From: an uncultured Bacteroidales bacterium
GTDB lineage: Bacteria > Bacteroidota > Bacteroidia > Bacteroidales > Paludibacteraceae
Direction: 5' to 3'
Assembly: GCA_900318245.1 (NCBI GenBank)
Contig: ONJT01000018.1
Coordinates: forward strand, 1 to 51,913
DNA: 51,913 nucleotides
Shown here piece after piece: positions 25,965 to 37,617 of this stretch (positions within the stretch are counted from its first letter, which is position 1; the number at the start of each line of letters is the position of its first letter). The notes beneath the pieces were generated by a model. That model searched no databases. It saw nothing but the letters and a program-made list of their open reading frames with translations, and was not told the origin of the DNA. Made by a program: the position numbers and the translations under genes.

Positions 25965-26729
25965 CTTTTTACTGATATAGTATATGGTCCTATTCACAGT
26001 CGCCGTTTAGGCGTTAGTCTCGGCATGGAACTCATGCCGCTTGAGCATAAACTGTGTACGTTCAACTGCGTTTACTGCGAATGTGGGTGGAATGAACCGG
26101 TGTCGCATCCTAAGCTGCCGACGCGCGAAGAAGTGAAGACGGCGCTGGAGGCTAAACTCTCAACACTCAACACTCAACATTCCACATTAGACGTGATCAC
26201 TTTCTCGGGAAATGGAGAACCCACCCTGCACCCGGATTTCTTAGGTATCATCGAGGACACCTGTGCGCTGCGCGACAGGTATTGTCCGAAAGCGAAAGTG
26301 TCGGTACTGTCCAACTCTACGCAGTTGGGTCGAGCGGAGGTGGTGAAAGCGCTGCGACTTTGCGACAACCGTATATTGAAGTTGGACGCGGCGACAGACA
26401 CAATGATGCACCGTATAGACCTGCCGGTCAACGAGCACCTGACGGTGCAGACGATCATCGAGTGGCTCGCGCAGTTCAACGGCGATTTTATCTTACAGAC
26501 CTGTTTCCTGCGCGGCGAGCATAACGGTCAGCCGATAGACAACACCACACCCGAAGAACTGGCGGCGTGGTATAAGGCAGTGGAGACGCTGCGGCCCAAG
26601 CAGATCATGATCTATGTCATTGACCGCAAGACGCCCGAAGAAAACCTGTATAAGATTCCCCGCGAGCGGATGGAAGCGATTGCTGCGCCGCTGATCGCCA
26701 AAGGATTTGATGTCTCTATCTCGGCATGA
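25962..26729 (+). CDS. Radical SAM protein (COG0731-like)
   Basis: 255 residues. The cluster-binding motif CTFNCVYCECG is at ~32-42 (C-x3-C-x2-C), followed by the SAM-binding FSGNGEPTLHPDF. This arrangement and the start DIVYGPIHSRRLGVSLG are typical of the radical SAM family annotated as wyosine-synthase-like or COG0731. Its substrate in bacteria is not established. The loop before VITFSGNGEP contains STLNTQHSTL, encoded by four heptamers (26161-26188). It overlaps the glycosyltransferase gene at ATGA. Confidence 0.87.
   Translation: MLFTDIVYGPIHSRRLGVSLGMELMPLEHKLCTFNCVYCECGWNEPVSHPKLPTREEVKTALEAKLSTLNTQHSTLDVITFSGNGEPTLHPDFLGIIEDTCALRDRYCPKAKVSVLSNSTQLGRAEVVKALRLCDNRILKLDAATDTMMHRIDLPVNEHLTVQTIIEWLAQFNGDFILQTCFLRGEHNGQPIDNTTPEELAAWYKAVETLRPKQIMIYVIDRKTPEENLYKIPRERMEAIAAPLIAKGFDVSISA
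26161..26188. repeat. Heptamer tandem repeat, 4 units, inside radical SAM gene
   Basis: CAACACT, CAACACT, CAACATT, CCACATT. Coding, in the loop just before the FSGNGEP motif. Confidence 0.85.
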
Positions 26730-27712
26730 AGATTCTCGTAGCACCATTGAACTGGGGGCTGGGACATGCCAGCCGTTGTGTACCGCTGGTGCACCGTTTT
26801 TTGGAGCAAGGGCATGAAGTGATCTTAGGCGGCGACGGCGAGAGTCTGACGCTGCTGCGCAAGCATTTTCCGAAACAGCGATATGTCTATCTGGCACCGC
26901 TGAACCTGCGGTATAGCAAGGGTTCGCGCCAAGTGGGAGCGATGCTCCGCGCGATGCCTCAACTCATCGGATGGATGATCAAAGACCATGCGATTCTCAA
27001 AGCCATTCTCAAAGAGGAACATATCGACCGGATTGTCTCAGACAACCGCTTCGGGTTATACGCGTCCGGCAGTGAAACCATCTATATGACGCATCAGTTG
27101 CATATCCTACTGCCGAATGGTTGGAAGTGGTTGGAACCGCTCGCTGCGCGCCTGCACGCACGTATATATACGCGATATAATAAGGTGTGGGTGCCGGACT
27201 ACGCAGAGCCGGAAAAGAGCCTGGCGGGCGAGTTAAGTCACCCGACCATCTCCAGTCTCCGATCTAAGATCTCCATGGTGGAGTATATCGGTCCGCTGAG
27301 TCGATTTGATCGGAATAATCCGAATATTCTGAATATTCCGAATACTCCGAAATATGAGGTAGTGGCGGTGCTCTCGGGTCTTGAACCGCAGCGTACGATG
27401 CTCGAGAAAGAGTTGTTGGCGCGGTACCAGGATACGGAGCAGTCGGTGCTGATCGTGCAAGGGCTGATGCATCGTCCGAACACGCGTATCCGACGGGGAA
27501 AAATCACCATTGTGCCGCATATGGATGATGCGGAACTGACGGCCGCTTTGCGCCCGGCAAAGCATATCATCGCCCGCTCCGGATACTCCACGATTATGGA
27601 TCTGAATGCCCTCGGTTTGTTGACTCCCGAGACCTCCGGCGCGCAGCCCTTGATTGAACTTATTCCGACGCCCGGACAGCCCGAACAGGAGTACTTAGCA
27701 GCCCGATTTTAG
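26726..27712 (+). CDS. Glycosyltransferase family 28-like (MurG-type) protein
   Basis: 328 residues. Rossmann-like N-terminal half with the start ILVAPLNWGLGHASRCVPLV (GxGH motif) and the C-terminal donor-binding half with ILIVQG-like LIVQGLMHRP and IIARSGYSTIMDLNALG. This is the layout of GT28/MurG-type enzymes that use UDP- or dTDP-sugars. The C-terminus stops soon after TPGQPEQEYLAARF, so it may be slightly short. An in-frame nonamer repeat gives RNNPNILNIPNTPKY at the domain junction. Acceptor unknown; possibly glycolipid or cell-surface glycan. Confidence 0.82.
   Translation: MKILVAPLNWGLGHASRCVPLVHRFLEQGHEVILGGDGESLTLLRKHFPKQRYVYLAPLNLRYSKGSRQVGAMLRAMPQLIGWMIKDHAILKAILKEEHIDRIVSDNRFGLYASGSETIYMTHQLHILLPNGWKWLEPLAARLHARIYTRYNKVWVPDYAEPEKSLAGELSHPTISSLRSKISMVEYIGPLSRFDRNNPNILNIPNTPKYEVVAVLSGLEPQRTMLEKELLARYQDTEQSVLIVQGLMHRPNTRIRRGKITIVPHMDDAELTAALRPAKHIIARSGYSTIMDLNALGLLTPETSGAQPLIELIPTPGQPEQEYLAARF
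27311..27355. repeat. Nonamer tandem repeat, 5 units, in glycosyltransferase linker
   Basis: Five nonamers of the CCGAATACT type, related to the dnaG repeat (both contain CCGAATACTCCGAA), in frame at the inter-domain linker. Confidence 0.85.
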
Positions 27713-27750
27713 ATTAAATTGCACTTTTTTATAAAAAAAACTGCGATTTT

Positions 27751-27782
27751 TTTGGTCAATTCAAAAATTTGTTGTACTTTTG
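27751..27782 (+). promoter_or_regulatory. Promoter of tRNA-Glu (and rpsT)
   Basis: TTTG (27751-27754), 20-base spacer, TACTTTTG (27775-27782), ~20 bases before the tRNA. No terminator is evident between the tRNA and rpsT, so both may be co-transcribed. Confidence 0.8.
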
Positions 27783-27801
27783 CACCCGCTTTTCAGCGGA
27801 C

Positions 27802-27873
27802 GGTGCCATCGTATAACGGTTAGTACTCAAGATTTTCATTCTTGCAATAGGGGTTCGATTCCCCTTGGCACTA
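27802..27873 (+). tRNA. tRNA-Glu (anticodon UUC)
   Basis: A 72-base cloverleaf: acceptor GGTGCCA pairing with TGGCACT (first pair G-T), anticodon stem CAAGA/TCTTG with loop TTTTCAT (anticodon TTC), T arm with GGTTCGATTCC. Discriminator A; CCA is not encoded. It is the first gene of a unit continuing to rpsT. Confidence 0.95.
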
Positions 27874-27973
27874 CACAAAGACCTTCCCTAAAGTCAAGTC
27901 CTGAGGCCAATCCTCTCAAGGCTAAAGGATATTACTAAATCGTCCGCGAGTCGGACAAAAAACAACAACAAAG

Positions 27974-28228
27974 ATGGCAAATCACAAAAGCTCTTTGAAG
28001 CGTATCCGCCAAACGGCAGCGCGCAAAGCCCACAATCACTACTACGCAAAAACCGCACGTAATGCTGTGCGCGACCTGCGCAAGACGACCGACAAAGCAG
28101 CAGCTGCTGCAGCTCTGCCTAAGGTAAGTTCGATGCTGGACAAACTGGCTAAGCGTAACATCATTCACGACAATAAGGCTGCTAACCTCAAATCGAAGTT
28201 GGCTCGCTTCGTGAACAAACTGGCGTAA
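27974..28228 (+). CDS. rpsT: Ribosomal protein S20
   Basis: 84 residues, the family's usual length. It is highly basic with the S20 signature ([20 protein letters not shown] ... [18 protein letters not shown]). It binds 16S rRNA in the small subunit. A 5-bp hairpin (GTCCG...CGGAC at 27942-27956) in the leader just before the gene might be a control site; that is only a suggestion. A terminator follows at 28298-28327. Confidence 0.96.
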   Translation: MANHKSSLKRIRQTAARKAHNHYYAKTARNAVRDLRKTTDKAAAAAALPKVSSMLDKLAKRNIIHDNKAANLKSKLARFVNKLA

Positions 28229-28297
28229 GACAGTTTAATCGTGCCCTTGTGGCTAAGAATAAGCTCGCTTAAGCGTACGCAATTAGGTCAAACGGAG

Positions 28298-28327
28298 GAA
28301 TCACCGCATGGTGGTTCTTCTTTTTTT
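28298..28327 (+). terminator. Intrinsic terminator after rpsT
   Basis: An 8-bp stem (GAATCACC / GGTGGTTC, one G-T pair) with a GCAT loop, followed by TTCTTTTTTT. Confidence 0.8.
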
Positions 28328-28370
28328 GCGCAAATACGTGTCTTTTTTATTATTTTTTGTAAAAAAATAA

Positions 28371-30481
<2,111 letters not shown>

Positions 30482-30482
<1 letters not shown>

Positions 30483-31018
30483 TGCGGATAGCAGTTTATT
30501 GTTCGGCAAAAGATGCGATTCCGGAGGCGTATCTGCAGTTAGGTGATGCCTTGGGCCGCTGGATCGGCGAGCAGGGTCACACCTTGCTGTACGGGGGTGC
30601 TACGGGAGGCTTGATGACGCGCGTGAGTGATGCAGCGAAAGCGGCAGGTGCGTTCGTCATCGGCGTTATCCCGCCGCGTATCATCGCTGCCGGACGACAG
30701 GCGAATAACTGCGACAACCTGATTATGGTGGCGAATATGTCCGAGCGCAAGCAGATCATTCGCTCCAACTCCGATGTCATCGTATGCCTTCCGGGCAGTT
30801 ATGGTACGCTGGACGAGATGATGGACGCTACGTCGTCCGGCATCGTCGGCGAACACCGCACCCCAATCTTCGTGCTGAACTACGAGGGCTTCTATGAGCC
30901 GCTCAAGCGGCAGATCAAGCTCATGGAGCAGTTGCAGTTTATTCCGCAGCAGCAGAGTTGCAAACCGATCTTCGTGGATACCCTCGAAGAGTTATACCAA
31001 GAAATTAATAAACAATAA
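30482..31018 (+). CDS. LOG-family protein (possible nucleotide 5'-monophosphate phosphoribohydrolase)
   Basis: 178 residues. Rossmann-like fold with YGGATGGLMTRVSDAA and the active-site region CLPGSYGTLDEMMDAT, where the usual PGGxGTxxE reads PGSYGTLDE, and the family's M..RK as MSERK. Family members release adenine-type bases from nucleoside monophosphates; in plants they activate cytokinins. The bacterial role here is unknown. Start overlaps gyrB's stop. Confidence 0.85.
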
Positions 31019-31030
31019 AACATAGTTTTT

Positions 31031-32344
31031 ATGAACCTATTTACGGCCAGATTAACCGGCAAAATGCTCTCTACCGAGCAGTTTGAGAAAACCATCTTTG
31101 ACATGCAAGAGCGTGTTAAACGCTGGCGTCAGATTGAGAAATCGCCTGAATTGGCGGAGTACAATGCGTTGAAGAAGATCGTTGAGAGCAGCGATTTTCA
31201 GGCGCGCAAGAAAGAACTGGTGTCGCGTAAGTATAAAGACACGGATGAGGGACGCAAGATGACCGCCTTTAAGAATCTGGAGGAATCACGTGCTATCCGC
31301 CGATACAAAGAGGCGGTGGAGGATCCTCAGTTCCAGGAGTTCTTGAAGTTCCGCGAGACGCCTGAGTTCGCGAAGATCAAGAGTCTGAAGGCGGTCTTGA
31401 CGGATTCCAAGATCCGCGCGTATAACATGCTCTATTACTCGTCGTATTACAAGAACTACACGAAGGTGCTCAATTCGACGGAACTGCGTCAATTGGCGGA
31501 GTTGGAGAAAGAGGTGAAGACGGCCGATTTCCAGAAACGCCACGACCTCTGGGCGGATAGCAGACGCTGGCAGCACTCGGAGTTGTACCAGCAGGAGAAG
31601 CGCTATTTGGAGTTAGCCAATTCGGACGATATCAAGTTCTTCTTCGAGTCGCGCAAAGAGAAGATCGACTGGGCAGAGCTCTTCCGCCCGGCTTTCGATG
31701 ACGATATGTCGAGTTCCAAGAACTGGAAACCCGGCTACGGCTATGCCAATCCGGCGATGAAGGACGGTCATTCGCGCACTACGGAGCGCCAGGCGTATAA
31801 TGGCGGTAAGAACACCTTCCATGTAGAAGGCCGTATGGATATCGAGACGCGTGAGGAGAGTAAGGTGGCGGTAGCTTGGGACGAGAAGAAAGGCTTCATC
31901 GAGCAGGTCTTCGACTATACCTCCGACGTGATGAATACCAAGGAAGCGTTTGCGCAGGAGAGCGGTCTGTTCATGGCCAAAGTGCGCAGCCAGGGTGTTG
32001 GCCACCATTTCTTCGGCCTCACGACCGGCAAGCTGAAGAGTCCGATCGTCTCCCTCTATCATTTTAATGGCAAGAACCATCAGGTGGGTCTTGTGAACGG
32101 TAAGGACACGAAGATGGTGGACATCAACGGCGTGCTGCGCTCGATGTATCACGTGTATTCCTTCCGCTGGACGAAGCACGAGTTGATCTGGTACGTCAAT
32201 GACCTCGAGCTTCTGCGCTTACCGAACCGCCTGCCGAAAGAGGCGATGTTCTTCCTCGCTCAGAGTTGGTTGCCGAAGAAGGAGAAGGGCGGCGAAGGCA
32301 AACTGAAAGTGCAGTGGGCACGCGTCTATAGAGCTGTTGACTAA
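31031..32344 (+). CDS. Protein with N-terminal coiled-coil and C-terminal GH16-like domain
   Basis: 437 residues, no signal peptide. Residues ~15-210 are charged helices built of repeated F/Y-rich 30-residue units (FQARKKELVSRKYK, FQEFLKFRETPEFAK). Residues ~220-437 look like a concanavalin-type beta-sandwich of the glycoside hydrolase 16 superfamily (AELFRPAFDDDMSSSKNW, YHVYSFRWTKHELIWYVNDL). The canonical GH16 catalytic ExDxxE is not seen, so enzyme activity is doubtful. Similar proteins occur in other Bacteroidota, but I cannot name a function. Co-directional with gyrB and kdsA. Confidence 0.6.
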   Translation: MNLFTARLTGKMLSTEQFEKTIFDMQERVKRWRQIEKSPELAEYNALKKIVESSDFQARKKELVSRKYKDTDEGRKMTAFKNLEESRAIRRYKEAVEDPQFQEFLKFRETPEFAKIKSLKAVLTDSKIRAYNMLYYSSYYKNYTKVLNSTELRQLAELEKEVKTADFQKRHDLWADSRRWQHSELYQQEKRYLELANSDDIKFFFESRKEKIDWAELFRPAFDDDMSSSKNWKPGYGYANPAMKDGHSRTTERQAYNGGKNTFHVEGRMDIETREESKVAVAWDEKKGFIEQVFDYTSDVMNTKEAFAQESGLFMAKVRSQGVGHHFFGLTTGKLKSPIVSLYHFNGKNHQVGLVNGKDTKMVDINGVLRSMYHVYSFRWTKHELIWYVNDLELLRLPNRLPKEAMFFLAQSWLPKKEKGGEGKLKVQWARVYRAVD

Positions 32345-32364
32345 TCACTGAAAACAGACCGATT

Positions 32365-33150
32365 ATGTTTCTCATCAGTGGCCCTTGTGCGATAGAGAAT
32401 AGAGATGTTGTGATGCAGACGGCAGAGACCTTGCGTCGTCTGTGCTATGACCTCGGCATCACGCTCTATTTCAAGTCGTCCTTCGACAAGGCAAACCGTA
32501 CGTCCGCGTCGGCCCGCGGTGTGGGCATGGACGAAGGATTGCGGATTCTTGAAGAGGTGAAGACGCAGCTGGGACTGCCTATCTTGACCGACGTGCATGA
32601 GTCGGCGCAGTGTGCGCCGGTGGCCGAAGTGGCGGATGTGCTGCAGATCCCGGCCTTCTTAAGTCGTCAGACCGACCTGTTGCAGGCGGCTGCGGCTACG
32701 GGCCGCATTGTCAATGTGAAGAAAGGTCAGTTCATGGCGCCTTGGGACCTCGGCGGCGCGATAGAGAAGATCGAGCAGGTGGCGCCGGGCGCAGCGCGGG
32801 AAGGACATGTATGGCTCACCGAGCGCGGTAGTTCCTTCGGCTACGGCCGATTGGTGGTCGATATGACCTCGCTGGTGGAGATGCGCCGTTTCGGATGCCC
32901 GGTGATCTTCGATGCGACGCACGCCGTGCAGCAACCCTCTACCGCTAATGGTGTCACGGGCGGAAACCGCGAGATGGTGCCGTATCTGATGCGTGCCGCC
33001 TTGGCGGTAGGTGTCGATGGACTGTTCATCGAGACGCATCCGGAACCCGAGAAAGCTATCTCCGATGCTGCGAACCAAGTGCGGCTGTCGGACATGAAGA
33101 ACCTGCTCACGCAGGCGCTGGAAATAGATTCGCTAATCGCTAATCGTTAA
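32365..33150 (+). CDS. kdsA: KdsA, 3-deoxy-8-phosphooctulonate synthase (metal-dependent type)
   Basis: 261 residues. It has the KDO8P synthase core: SGPCAIEN at the start, YFKSSFDKANRTS, ILTDVHE, IPAFLSRQTDLL, KKGQFMAPWD, FDATHAVQQP, ETHPEPE. The Cys in SGPC marks the metal-dependent class; the metal-free E. coli type has Asn there. It joins phosphoenolpyruvate with arabinose-5-phosphate to give KDO8P for lipid A and core LPS. The last codons are encoded by a heptamer repeat. Confidence 0.95.
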   Translation: MFLISGPCAIENRDVVMQTAETLRRLCYDLGITLYFKSSFDKANRTSASARGVGMDEGLRILEEVKTQLGLPILTDVHESAQCAPVAEVADVLQIPAFLSRQTDLLQAAAATGRIVNVKKGQFMAPWDLGGAIEKIEQVAPGAAREGHVWLTERGSSFGYGRLVVDMTSLVEMRRFGCPVIFDATHAVQQPSTANGVTGGNREMVPYLMRAALAVGVDGLFIETHPEPEKAISDAANQVRLSDMKNLLTQALEIDSLIANR

Positions 33151-33158
33151 TCGCTAAA
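33131..33158. repeat. Heptamer tandem repeat, 4 units, at the kdsA 3' end
   Basis: CGCTAAT, CGCTAAT, CGTTAAT, CGCTAAA. It encodes the last residues (LIANR) and the stop of kdsA, ending a few bases before the next ATG. Confidence 0.85.
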
Positions 33159-33161
33159 CAT

Positions 33162-34856
33162 ATGGAGAAGACCATCACCGTTTATTGCAAGAACACACGT
33201 ACGTACCATGAAGTGCCGCGGGGTATCTCGCTGATCGAGCTCAAGGACCGCTTGGGTATCCAGTTGAAATACCCGATCATCGCGGCACTGGTGAATTATC
33301 AGGTGGAGAACCTGGATTTCTTGCTGTACAAACCCAAAGATGTGGAGTTTCTGGATGCCAGTACGCCGGCCGGTATGCGCGCGTATGTACGTACCCTGAG
33401 TATGGTGTTAGGCGCTGCGGTGAATGAGTTATATCCGGAGATGGATTTACGTGTAGAGCACCCGATCAGCAAGGGTTATTACTGCACTCTCCAGTGGCAT
33501 GTCGATAAAGAGACCGATCCGGGAGACGAGAAAGAACCGCCCGTGACGACGCGTGAAATGGTGAAAGCCATCAAAGAGCGCATGCTGCAGATCATCGTCG
33601 AGGACCGACCTATCATCGAGGAGGAAAAGCAGACGAAAGTGGTGATCAAGATGTTCGCCGAGCGCTATAACAACGAGTCGTCCATCTTCGAGGCCCTCGG
33701 TAACCCCTACTGCCGCTATTTCCGGATGGGCGATTATATCGACTATTACACCAATGTGTTGTTGCCCAGTTCGGGATATATCAATGTGTTCGACATTCGT
33801 CTTTTCCAGGATGGTCTGTTGGTTCGCATCCCGAATCGTAACAACCCGACGGTGCTTGAAGACGAGGTGACGCAGGATAAGATGTTCTCTATTTTCCAGG
33901 AGTACAACCGCTGGAACAAACTGCTGCGCATCAATAACGTAAGTGATTTCAACGTCGCTTGCAAGCAGAATAAATCCTTTGAACTCATCAAGTTAGCGGA
34001 GGCGCTGCACGAGAAGAAGATCGCGCAGATAGCCGATGCCATCGCCGAGAAGCGCCCGAAGATCGTCTTTATCTCCGGTGCTTCGTCTTCCGGTAAGACC
34101 ACTTTCTCCAAGCGTCTGCAGATACAGTTGTTGGTGGACGGCGTACGGCCGGAGGTGCTCTCCATGGATGACTATTTCGTCAACCGAGTGGACACGCCGA
34201 AGGACGAGAATGGCGTATGGGATTTCGAGCATGTAGAGGCGGTTGACCTGCCCTTCTTCCGTCAGCAGATGCACGATCTGTTGGACGGCAAAGAGGTGGA
34301 TCTGCCGACATATGACTTCACCAAAGGTGAGCGCGTCTTCCGCGGTAATAAACTCAAACTGCAGAAAGACTCCGTGTTGGTGATCGAAGGACTTCACGCC
34401 CTCAACCCGTGCATCTTGCCGGATGTGCCGCGCGAGCTGACATATAAGATCTATGTCTCGGCGTTGACAACCATCAATATCGACAACCATAACTGGATTC
34501 CGACGACCGACATCCGCCTGTTGCGCCGTATTGTGCGCGACTATAAGTACCGTGGATACTCGGCGCGCGAGACCATCGCCCGCTGTCCGTCCGTCGTACG
34601 CGGAGAGACCAAGTGGGTATACCCCTTCCAGGAAGAAGCGGATGTGATGTTTAACTCCGCGCTTATCTTCGAGTTCGCGGTGCTCAAGCGCCATGCCGAG
34701 CCGATCCTGCAAGAGGTGCCGAAGTTCTGCGATGAATATACAGAGGCGCACCGCCTGTTGAAGTTCCTGCAGTATTTTGTGCCGATCCCCGAACGCGAGA
34801 TTCCGCCTACGTCGTTCTTGCGCGAGTTCGTCGGTGGTTCGTCCTTCCGCTATTAA
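33162..34856 (+). CDS. TGS-domain uridine kinase-like nucleoside kinase
   Basis: 564 residues. The N-terminus has a ubiquitin-like TGS domain and a threonyl-tRNA-synthetase-type second domain (~60-250; VEHPISKGYYC). The C-terminal uridine-kinase/phosphoribulokinase domain has the P-loop GASSSGKTTFSKRL, MDDYFVNRVDTPKDE, VIEGLHALNP and RRIVRDYKYRGYSA. This fusion is widespread in Bacteroidota, annotated as a nucleoside kinase. It probably phosphorylates a pyrimidine nucleoside; the role of the TGS part is unknown. Just 11 bases after kdsA. Confidence 0.88.
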   Translation: MEKTITVYCKNTRTYHEVPRGISLIELKDRLGIQLKYPIIAALVNYQVENLDFLLYKPKDVEFLDASTPAGMRAYVRTLSMVLGAAVNELYPEMDLRVEHPISKGYYCTLQWHVDKETDPGDEKEPPVTTREMVKAIKERMLQIIVEDRPIIEEEKQTKVVIKMFAERYNNESSIFEALGNPYCRYFRMGDYIDYYTNVLLPSSGYINVFDIRLFQDGLLVRIPNRNNPTVLEDEVTQDKMFSIFQEYNRWNKLLRINNVSDFNVACKQNKSFELIKLAEALHEKKIAQIADAIAEKRPKIVFISGASSSGKTTFSKRLQIQLLVDGVRPEVLSMDDYFVNRVDTPKDENGVWDFEHVEAVDLPFFRQQMHDLLDGKEVDLPTYDFTKGERVFRGNKLKLQKDSVLVIEGLHALNPCILPDVPRELTYKIYVSALTTINIDNHNWIPTTDIRLLRRIVRDYKYRGYSARETIARCPSVVRGETKWVYPFQEEADVMFNSALIFEFAVLKRHAEPILQEVPKFCDEYTEAHRLLKFLQYFVPIPEREIPPTSFLREFVGGSSFRY

Positions 34857-34874
34857 TGGCACGGAAGTTGTTGA

Positions 34875-35336
34875 ATGAAGACAGACATGAAAAGAATAGC
34901 AATTATATTATTCGTCGTCCTTGCTGCGCTGCAGTTGCGAGCGAATGACTCCTTGCGTATTGCCATGCGTCCGAACCTCTTGGACTCGATGCCCGGCGTA
35001 GAGGTGTTGCAGGACTCGGCGGTAGGCGCTTTGCTACACGCGGCGATGCAAGGGGACCTGGAGTTGGTTGAGATCGACGGCTACCGCGTGCAGATCTATT
35101 CGTCCAACCGCCAGCAGGTGGCTAAGTCCGAAGCGCTCGAACTGGAGGCGAAGATCAAAGACAAACTCGACCAGACGGTATATGTGCTCTATATGCCGCC
35201 ATTCTGGAAGGTGCGCATCGGTGATTTCCGCACCTACGAGGAGGCCAAGGAGTATAAGAAGCTCTTCGTGGAGCAATTCCCCTCTATAATGGGTGATACC
35301 TATATCGTACGAGATAAAATTCAAGTGTGGCAGTAA
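34875..35336 (+). CDS. Exported SPOR-domain protein
   Basis: 153 residues. Signal peptide ~1-23 (LQLRAND). Residues ~75-150 form a SPOR domain ([40 protein letters not shown]), a fold that binds denuded peptidoglycan at the septum. Likely periplasmic, acting at cell division or wall remodelling. The stop overlaps the folE start at TAATG. Confidence 0.85.
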   Translation: MKTDMKRIAIILFVVLAALQLRANDSLRIAMRPNLLDSMPGVEVLQDSAVGALLHAAMQGDLELVEIDGYRVQIYSSNRQQVAKSEALELEAKIKDKLDQTVYVLYMPPFWKVRIGDFRTYEEAKEYKKLFVEQFPSIMGDTYIVRDKIQVWQ

Positions 35337-35920
35337 TGGATTTACAAGAGTTTCACAGTAATCCGGAAGTGACCGCCGCTATCGCAAAGGCGGTAGAAAC
35401 TACGTTAACGCAGATCGGCGAAGACCCGCAGCGCGAGGGTTTGAAGAAGACCCCGCACCGCGTAGGCAAGGCCTTGCAGTTCCTTACGAAGGGTTATAAG
35501 GAAGACCCGGAGGCTATCTTGCGTTCGGCGCTCTTCGAGGAGGACTATCGCCAGATGGTGGTAGTCAAGGATATCGATTTCTACTCGCTCTGCGAGCATC
35601 ATATGCTGCCTTTCTTCGGCAAGGTGCATGTGGCTTATATCCCTAACGGCCGCATCACAGGCCTGAGTAAGATCGCCCGCGTGGTCGATGTGTTCGCCCG
35701 TCGTTTGCAGGTGCAGGAGCGCCTCACGACGCAGATCAAAGACTGTATCCAGAACACCCTCGACCCGCTCGGCGTGATGGTCGTTATCGAAGCGGAGCAC
35801 CTGTGCATGCAGATGAGAGGCGTGCAGAAACAGCACGCGATGACCGTGACCTCTGACTTCACGGGCGTCTTCAATCAAGCCAAGACCCGCGAGGAGTTTA
35901 TGAAACTGATAAAGGGCTAA
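35336..35920 (+). CDS. folE: GTP cyclohydrolase I
   Basis: 194 residues from the ATG at 35336; an in-frame GTG nine bases earlier would add three residues but lies within the upstream gene. Zinc ligands in [16 protein letters not shown] and [10 protein letters not shown]. The substrate loop [14 protein letters not shown] is present. It converts GTP to dihydroneopterin triphosphate for folate. It converges with the minus-strand transferase, the two stop codons overlapping by 3 bases. Confidence 0.96.
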   Translation: MDLQEFHSNPEVTAAIAKAVETTLTQIGEDPQREGLKKTPHRVGKALQFLTKGYKEDPEAILRSALFEEDYRQMVVVKDIDFYSLCEHHMLPFFGKVHVAYIPNGRITGLSKIARVVDVFARRLQVQERLTTQIKDCIQNTLDPLGVMVVIEAEHLCMQMRGVQKQHAMTVTSDFTGVFNQAKTREEFMKLIKG

Positions 35921-37617
35921 CGTTCCTCCAGCGCGACACATGCCCCTTCGGCGGTCAGCACGAAGAGTGTGTCGGGAGCACGATAGTCGGAAGAGAAGAT
36001 ACTGCGAGTACGCATAACCGCGTTACTCGCAGTGTCGTTTGTATAGCTCAGTCCCGCCGCGTCGAGCAGCGAGGCGAAGAGGACCGATGAGTTGTCGTAA
36101 GCGCCTGCATGTGCGTGCAGCTGCGCGATTTTCTCCGGGTGCAAGGCCGCGTATTCGTCGCTATACCATACGATCAGCGGCACATGGAACAACCATCGGC
36201 TGGCGCTGTAGTTGCCGTGCAGCACTAAGTTCCGCGCATCGTCGTAGAGGTTCTCGCCATGGTCCGCCATATAGAGCACCACGGCGGGGATATGTTGCTG
36301 CGCCGCGAGCGCGCAGACGGAGTCGATAAACCGGTCGGTATAAAGTATCGTGTTGTCGTAGGCATTTACCAGCCGTTCGCGGTTCTCCGGCCGAATCATC
36401 GAGAGTTGGAAATCCGAGCCTAAGGCAGGTGTAAACTGCTCATACTCAGGCGTATAGCGACTGTCATAGCGCCAGTGACTTCCCATCGTATGCAGCACGA
36501 TGAACTGCTTCTTCGCCCCTTCGCTCAAGCACTGCTGCAGGGGCGCTAAGAGCAGACCGTCGTAGTTATTCGTGACACTCATATCTTTGCCTGTCTCGTA
36601 GGTCTGATCCACCGCGTGCTTGACGCGTTCGGTGCAGAGGATGCGTGCCTGATTGGTCAGCCACGTTGTGCTGAATCCTGCTTCTAGGAAGGCTTCGGGC
36701 AGACTCTTCTCTTTCCATACGTCCTCATGCCGGGTGACCGGAACGCGGCTGAGCATATGCGGCAAGGACTGCTCGGTCGTACCTGCCTGCGCGTAGTGAT
36801 GCGGATAGGAGACGAGGTTGGTTCGTTGCATCAGCCGCGGAGTGGTGTTGCGCGCGTACCCGTTCAGGCCGAAATGCGTGCTGCGTGCGGCTTCGCCGAT
36901 GATGAGGATATAGCATTCGGGTTCGGTGTCTGCGGGTGCACTTATCCCGAATCGGAAGGGTTGCAGCGCCTGCTCCATACGCTTGCGTTCCCGCCGTTCT
37001 TTTGCGATCCGGACGGAGTTGAGGTAGATGTTGTACGGGTATATCTTATGGCCTTTCAGCAGCACTAACTCGGTCGCGAGCGAAGTTACTTCACGGGGAC
37101 GTTGGAGGTGGTAGAGGCGGCGCGCATAGACGCTGAAGAAAAGGATTGCCGCGAGCGCCAGAACCGGTAGACCGATGACGGCCGCCCATAAGCCGATGCG
37201 CCGATTCATCATCCTTTCGTTCGGTTGGCGGACGGCCAGGATAAAATAGAAGACCCACACCGTGAGCCATAGTACCACTAGCGGCCATGCCGCACCGAGC
37301 ACACCGACCGCTTCATGCGCGTTGGTCGCGTATATCAAGCCCACAAACGTGGTGGTAGCAGGGTTATGGTTGAGATATAGACTGGCGAGTTCGATCGGTG
37401 CGCACCACATCGTCAGTGCGCCTAGGACGAGGAAATACACCCGTTGGCGAAGGAAGAGCATCGGTATACACGCGCCGACAGCCACGACCAGTAGGTACGC
37501 CAACACCTTCAGCGGCGAAGCGAGGTCGCTGGCCATGAAGCAAGCGTAGACGTTCGGGAAGAGCAGTATCAGAAAGAGTACCGCGCTGCGAATGATCGTT
37601 GGTACTTTGTTCGACAT
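35917..37617 (-). CDS. EptA-like phosphoethanolamine transferase (sulfatase family)
   Basis: 566 residues. Five transmembrane helices at ~10-165, then a periplasmic alkaline-phosphatase-fold domain. Metal/catalytic sites match the EptA/MCR type: [20 protein letters not shown] (metal-binding Glu), [12 protein letters not shown] (candidate nucleophile Thr), [12 protein letters not shown] and LHGNYS. Such enzymes add phosphoethanolamine to lipid A phosphates, reducing polymyxin binding. The acceptor cannot be fixed from sequence. Its ATG overlaps the TGA of porZ, so it is translated from the porZ message. Confidence 0.85.
   Translation of the reverse strand: MSNKVPTIIRSAVLFLILLFPNVYACFMASDLASPLKVLAYLLVVAVGACIPMLFLRQRVYFLVLGALTMWCAPIELASLYLNHNPATTTFVGLIYATNAHEAVGVLGAAWPLVVLWLTVWVFYFILAVRQPNERMMNRRIGLWAAVIGLPVLALAAILFFSVYARRLYHLQRPREVTSLATELVLLKGHKIYPYNIYLNSVRIAKERRERKRMEQALQPFRFGISAPADTEPECYILIIGEAARSTHFGLNGYARNTTPRLMQRTNLVSYPHHYAQAGTTEQSLPHMLSRVPVTRHEDVWKEKSLPEAFLEAGFSTTWLTNQARILCTERVKHAVDQTYETGKDMSVTNNYDGLLLAPLQQCLSEGAKKQFIVLHTMGSHWRYDSRYTPEYEQFTPALGSDFQLSMIRPENRERLVNAYDNTILYTDRFIDSVCALAAQQHIPAVVLYMADHGENLYDDARNLVLHGNYSASRWLFHVPLIVWYSDEYAALHPEKIAQLHAHAGAYDNSSVLFASLLDAAGLSYTNDTASNAVMRTRSIFSSDYRAPDTLFVLTAEGACVALEER

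Noticed and set aside
24720-25997. 425-codon minus-strand frame over dnaG
   Set aside because: Same effect: antisense to a strongly supported gene, no recognisable motif.
36886-36894. The GEAAR motif of the EptA-like protein has Ala where many relatives have Thr after Glu, suggesting a missing nucleophile
   Set aside because: In the EptA/MCR family the nucleophile is the Thr about 40 residues later; it is present here in AGTTEQSLP. The Ala is at a non-catalytic position.
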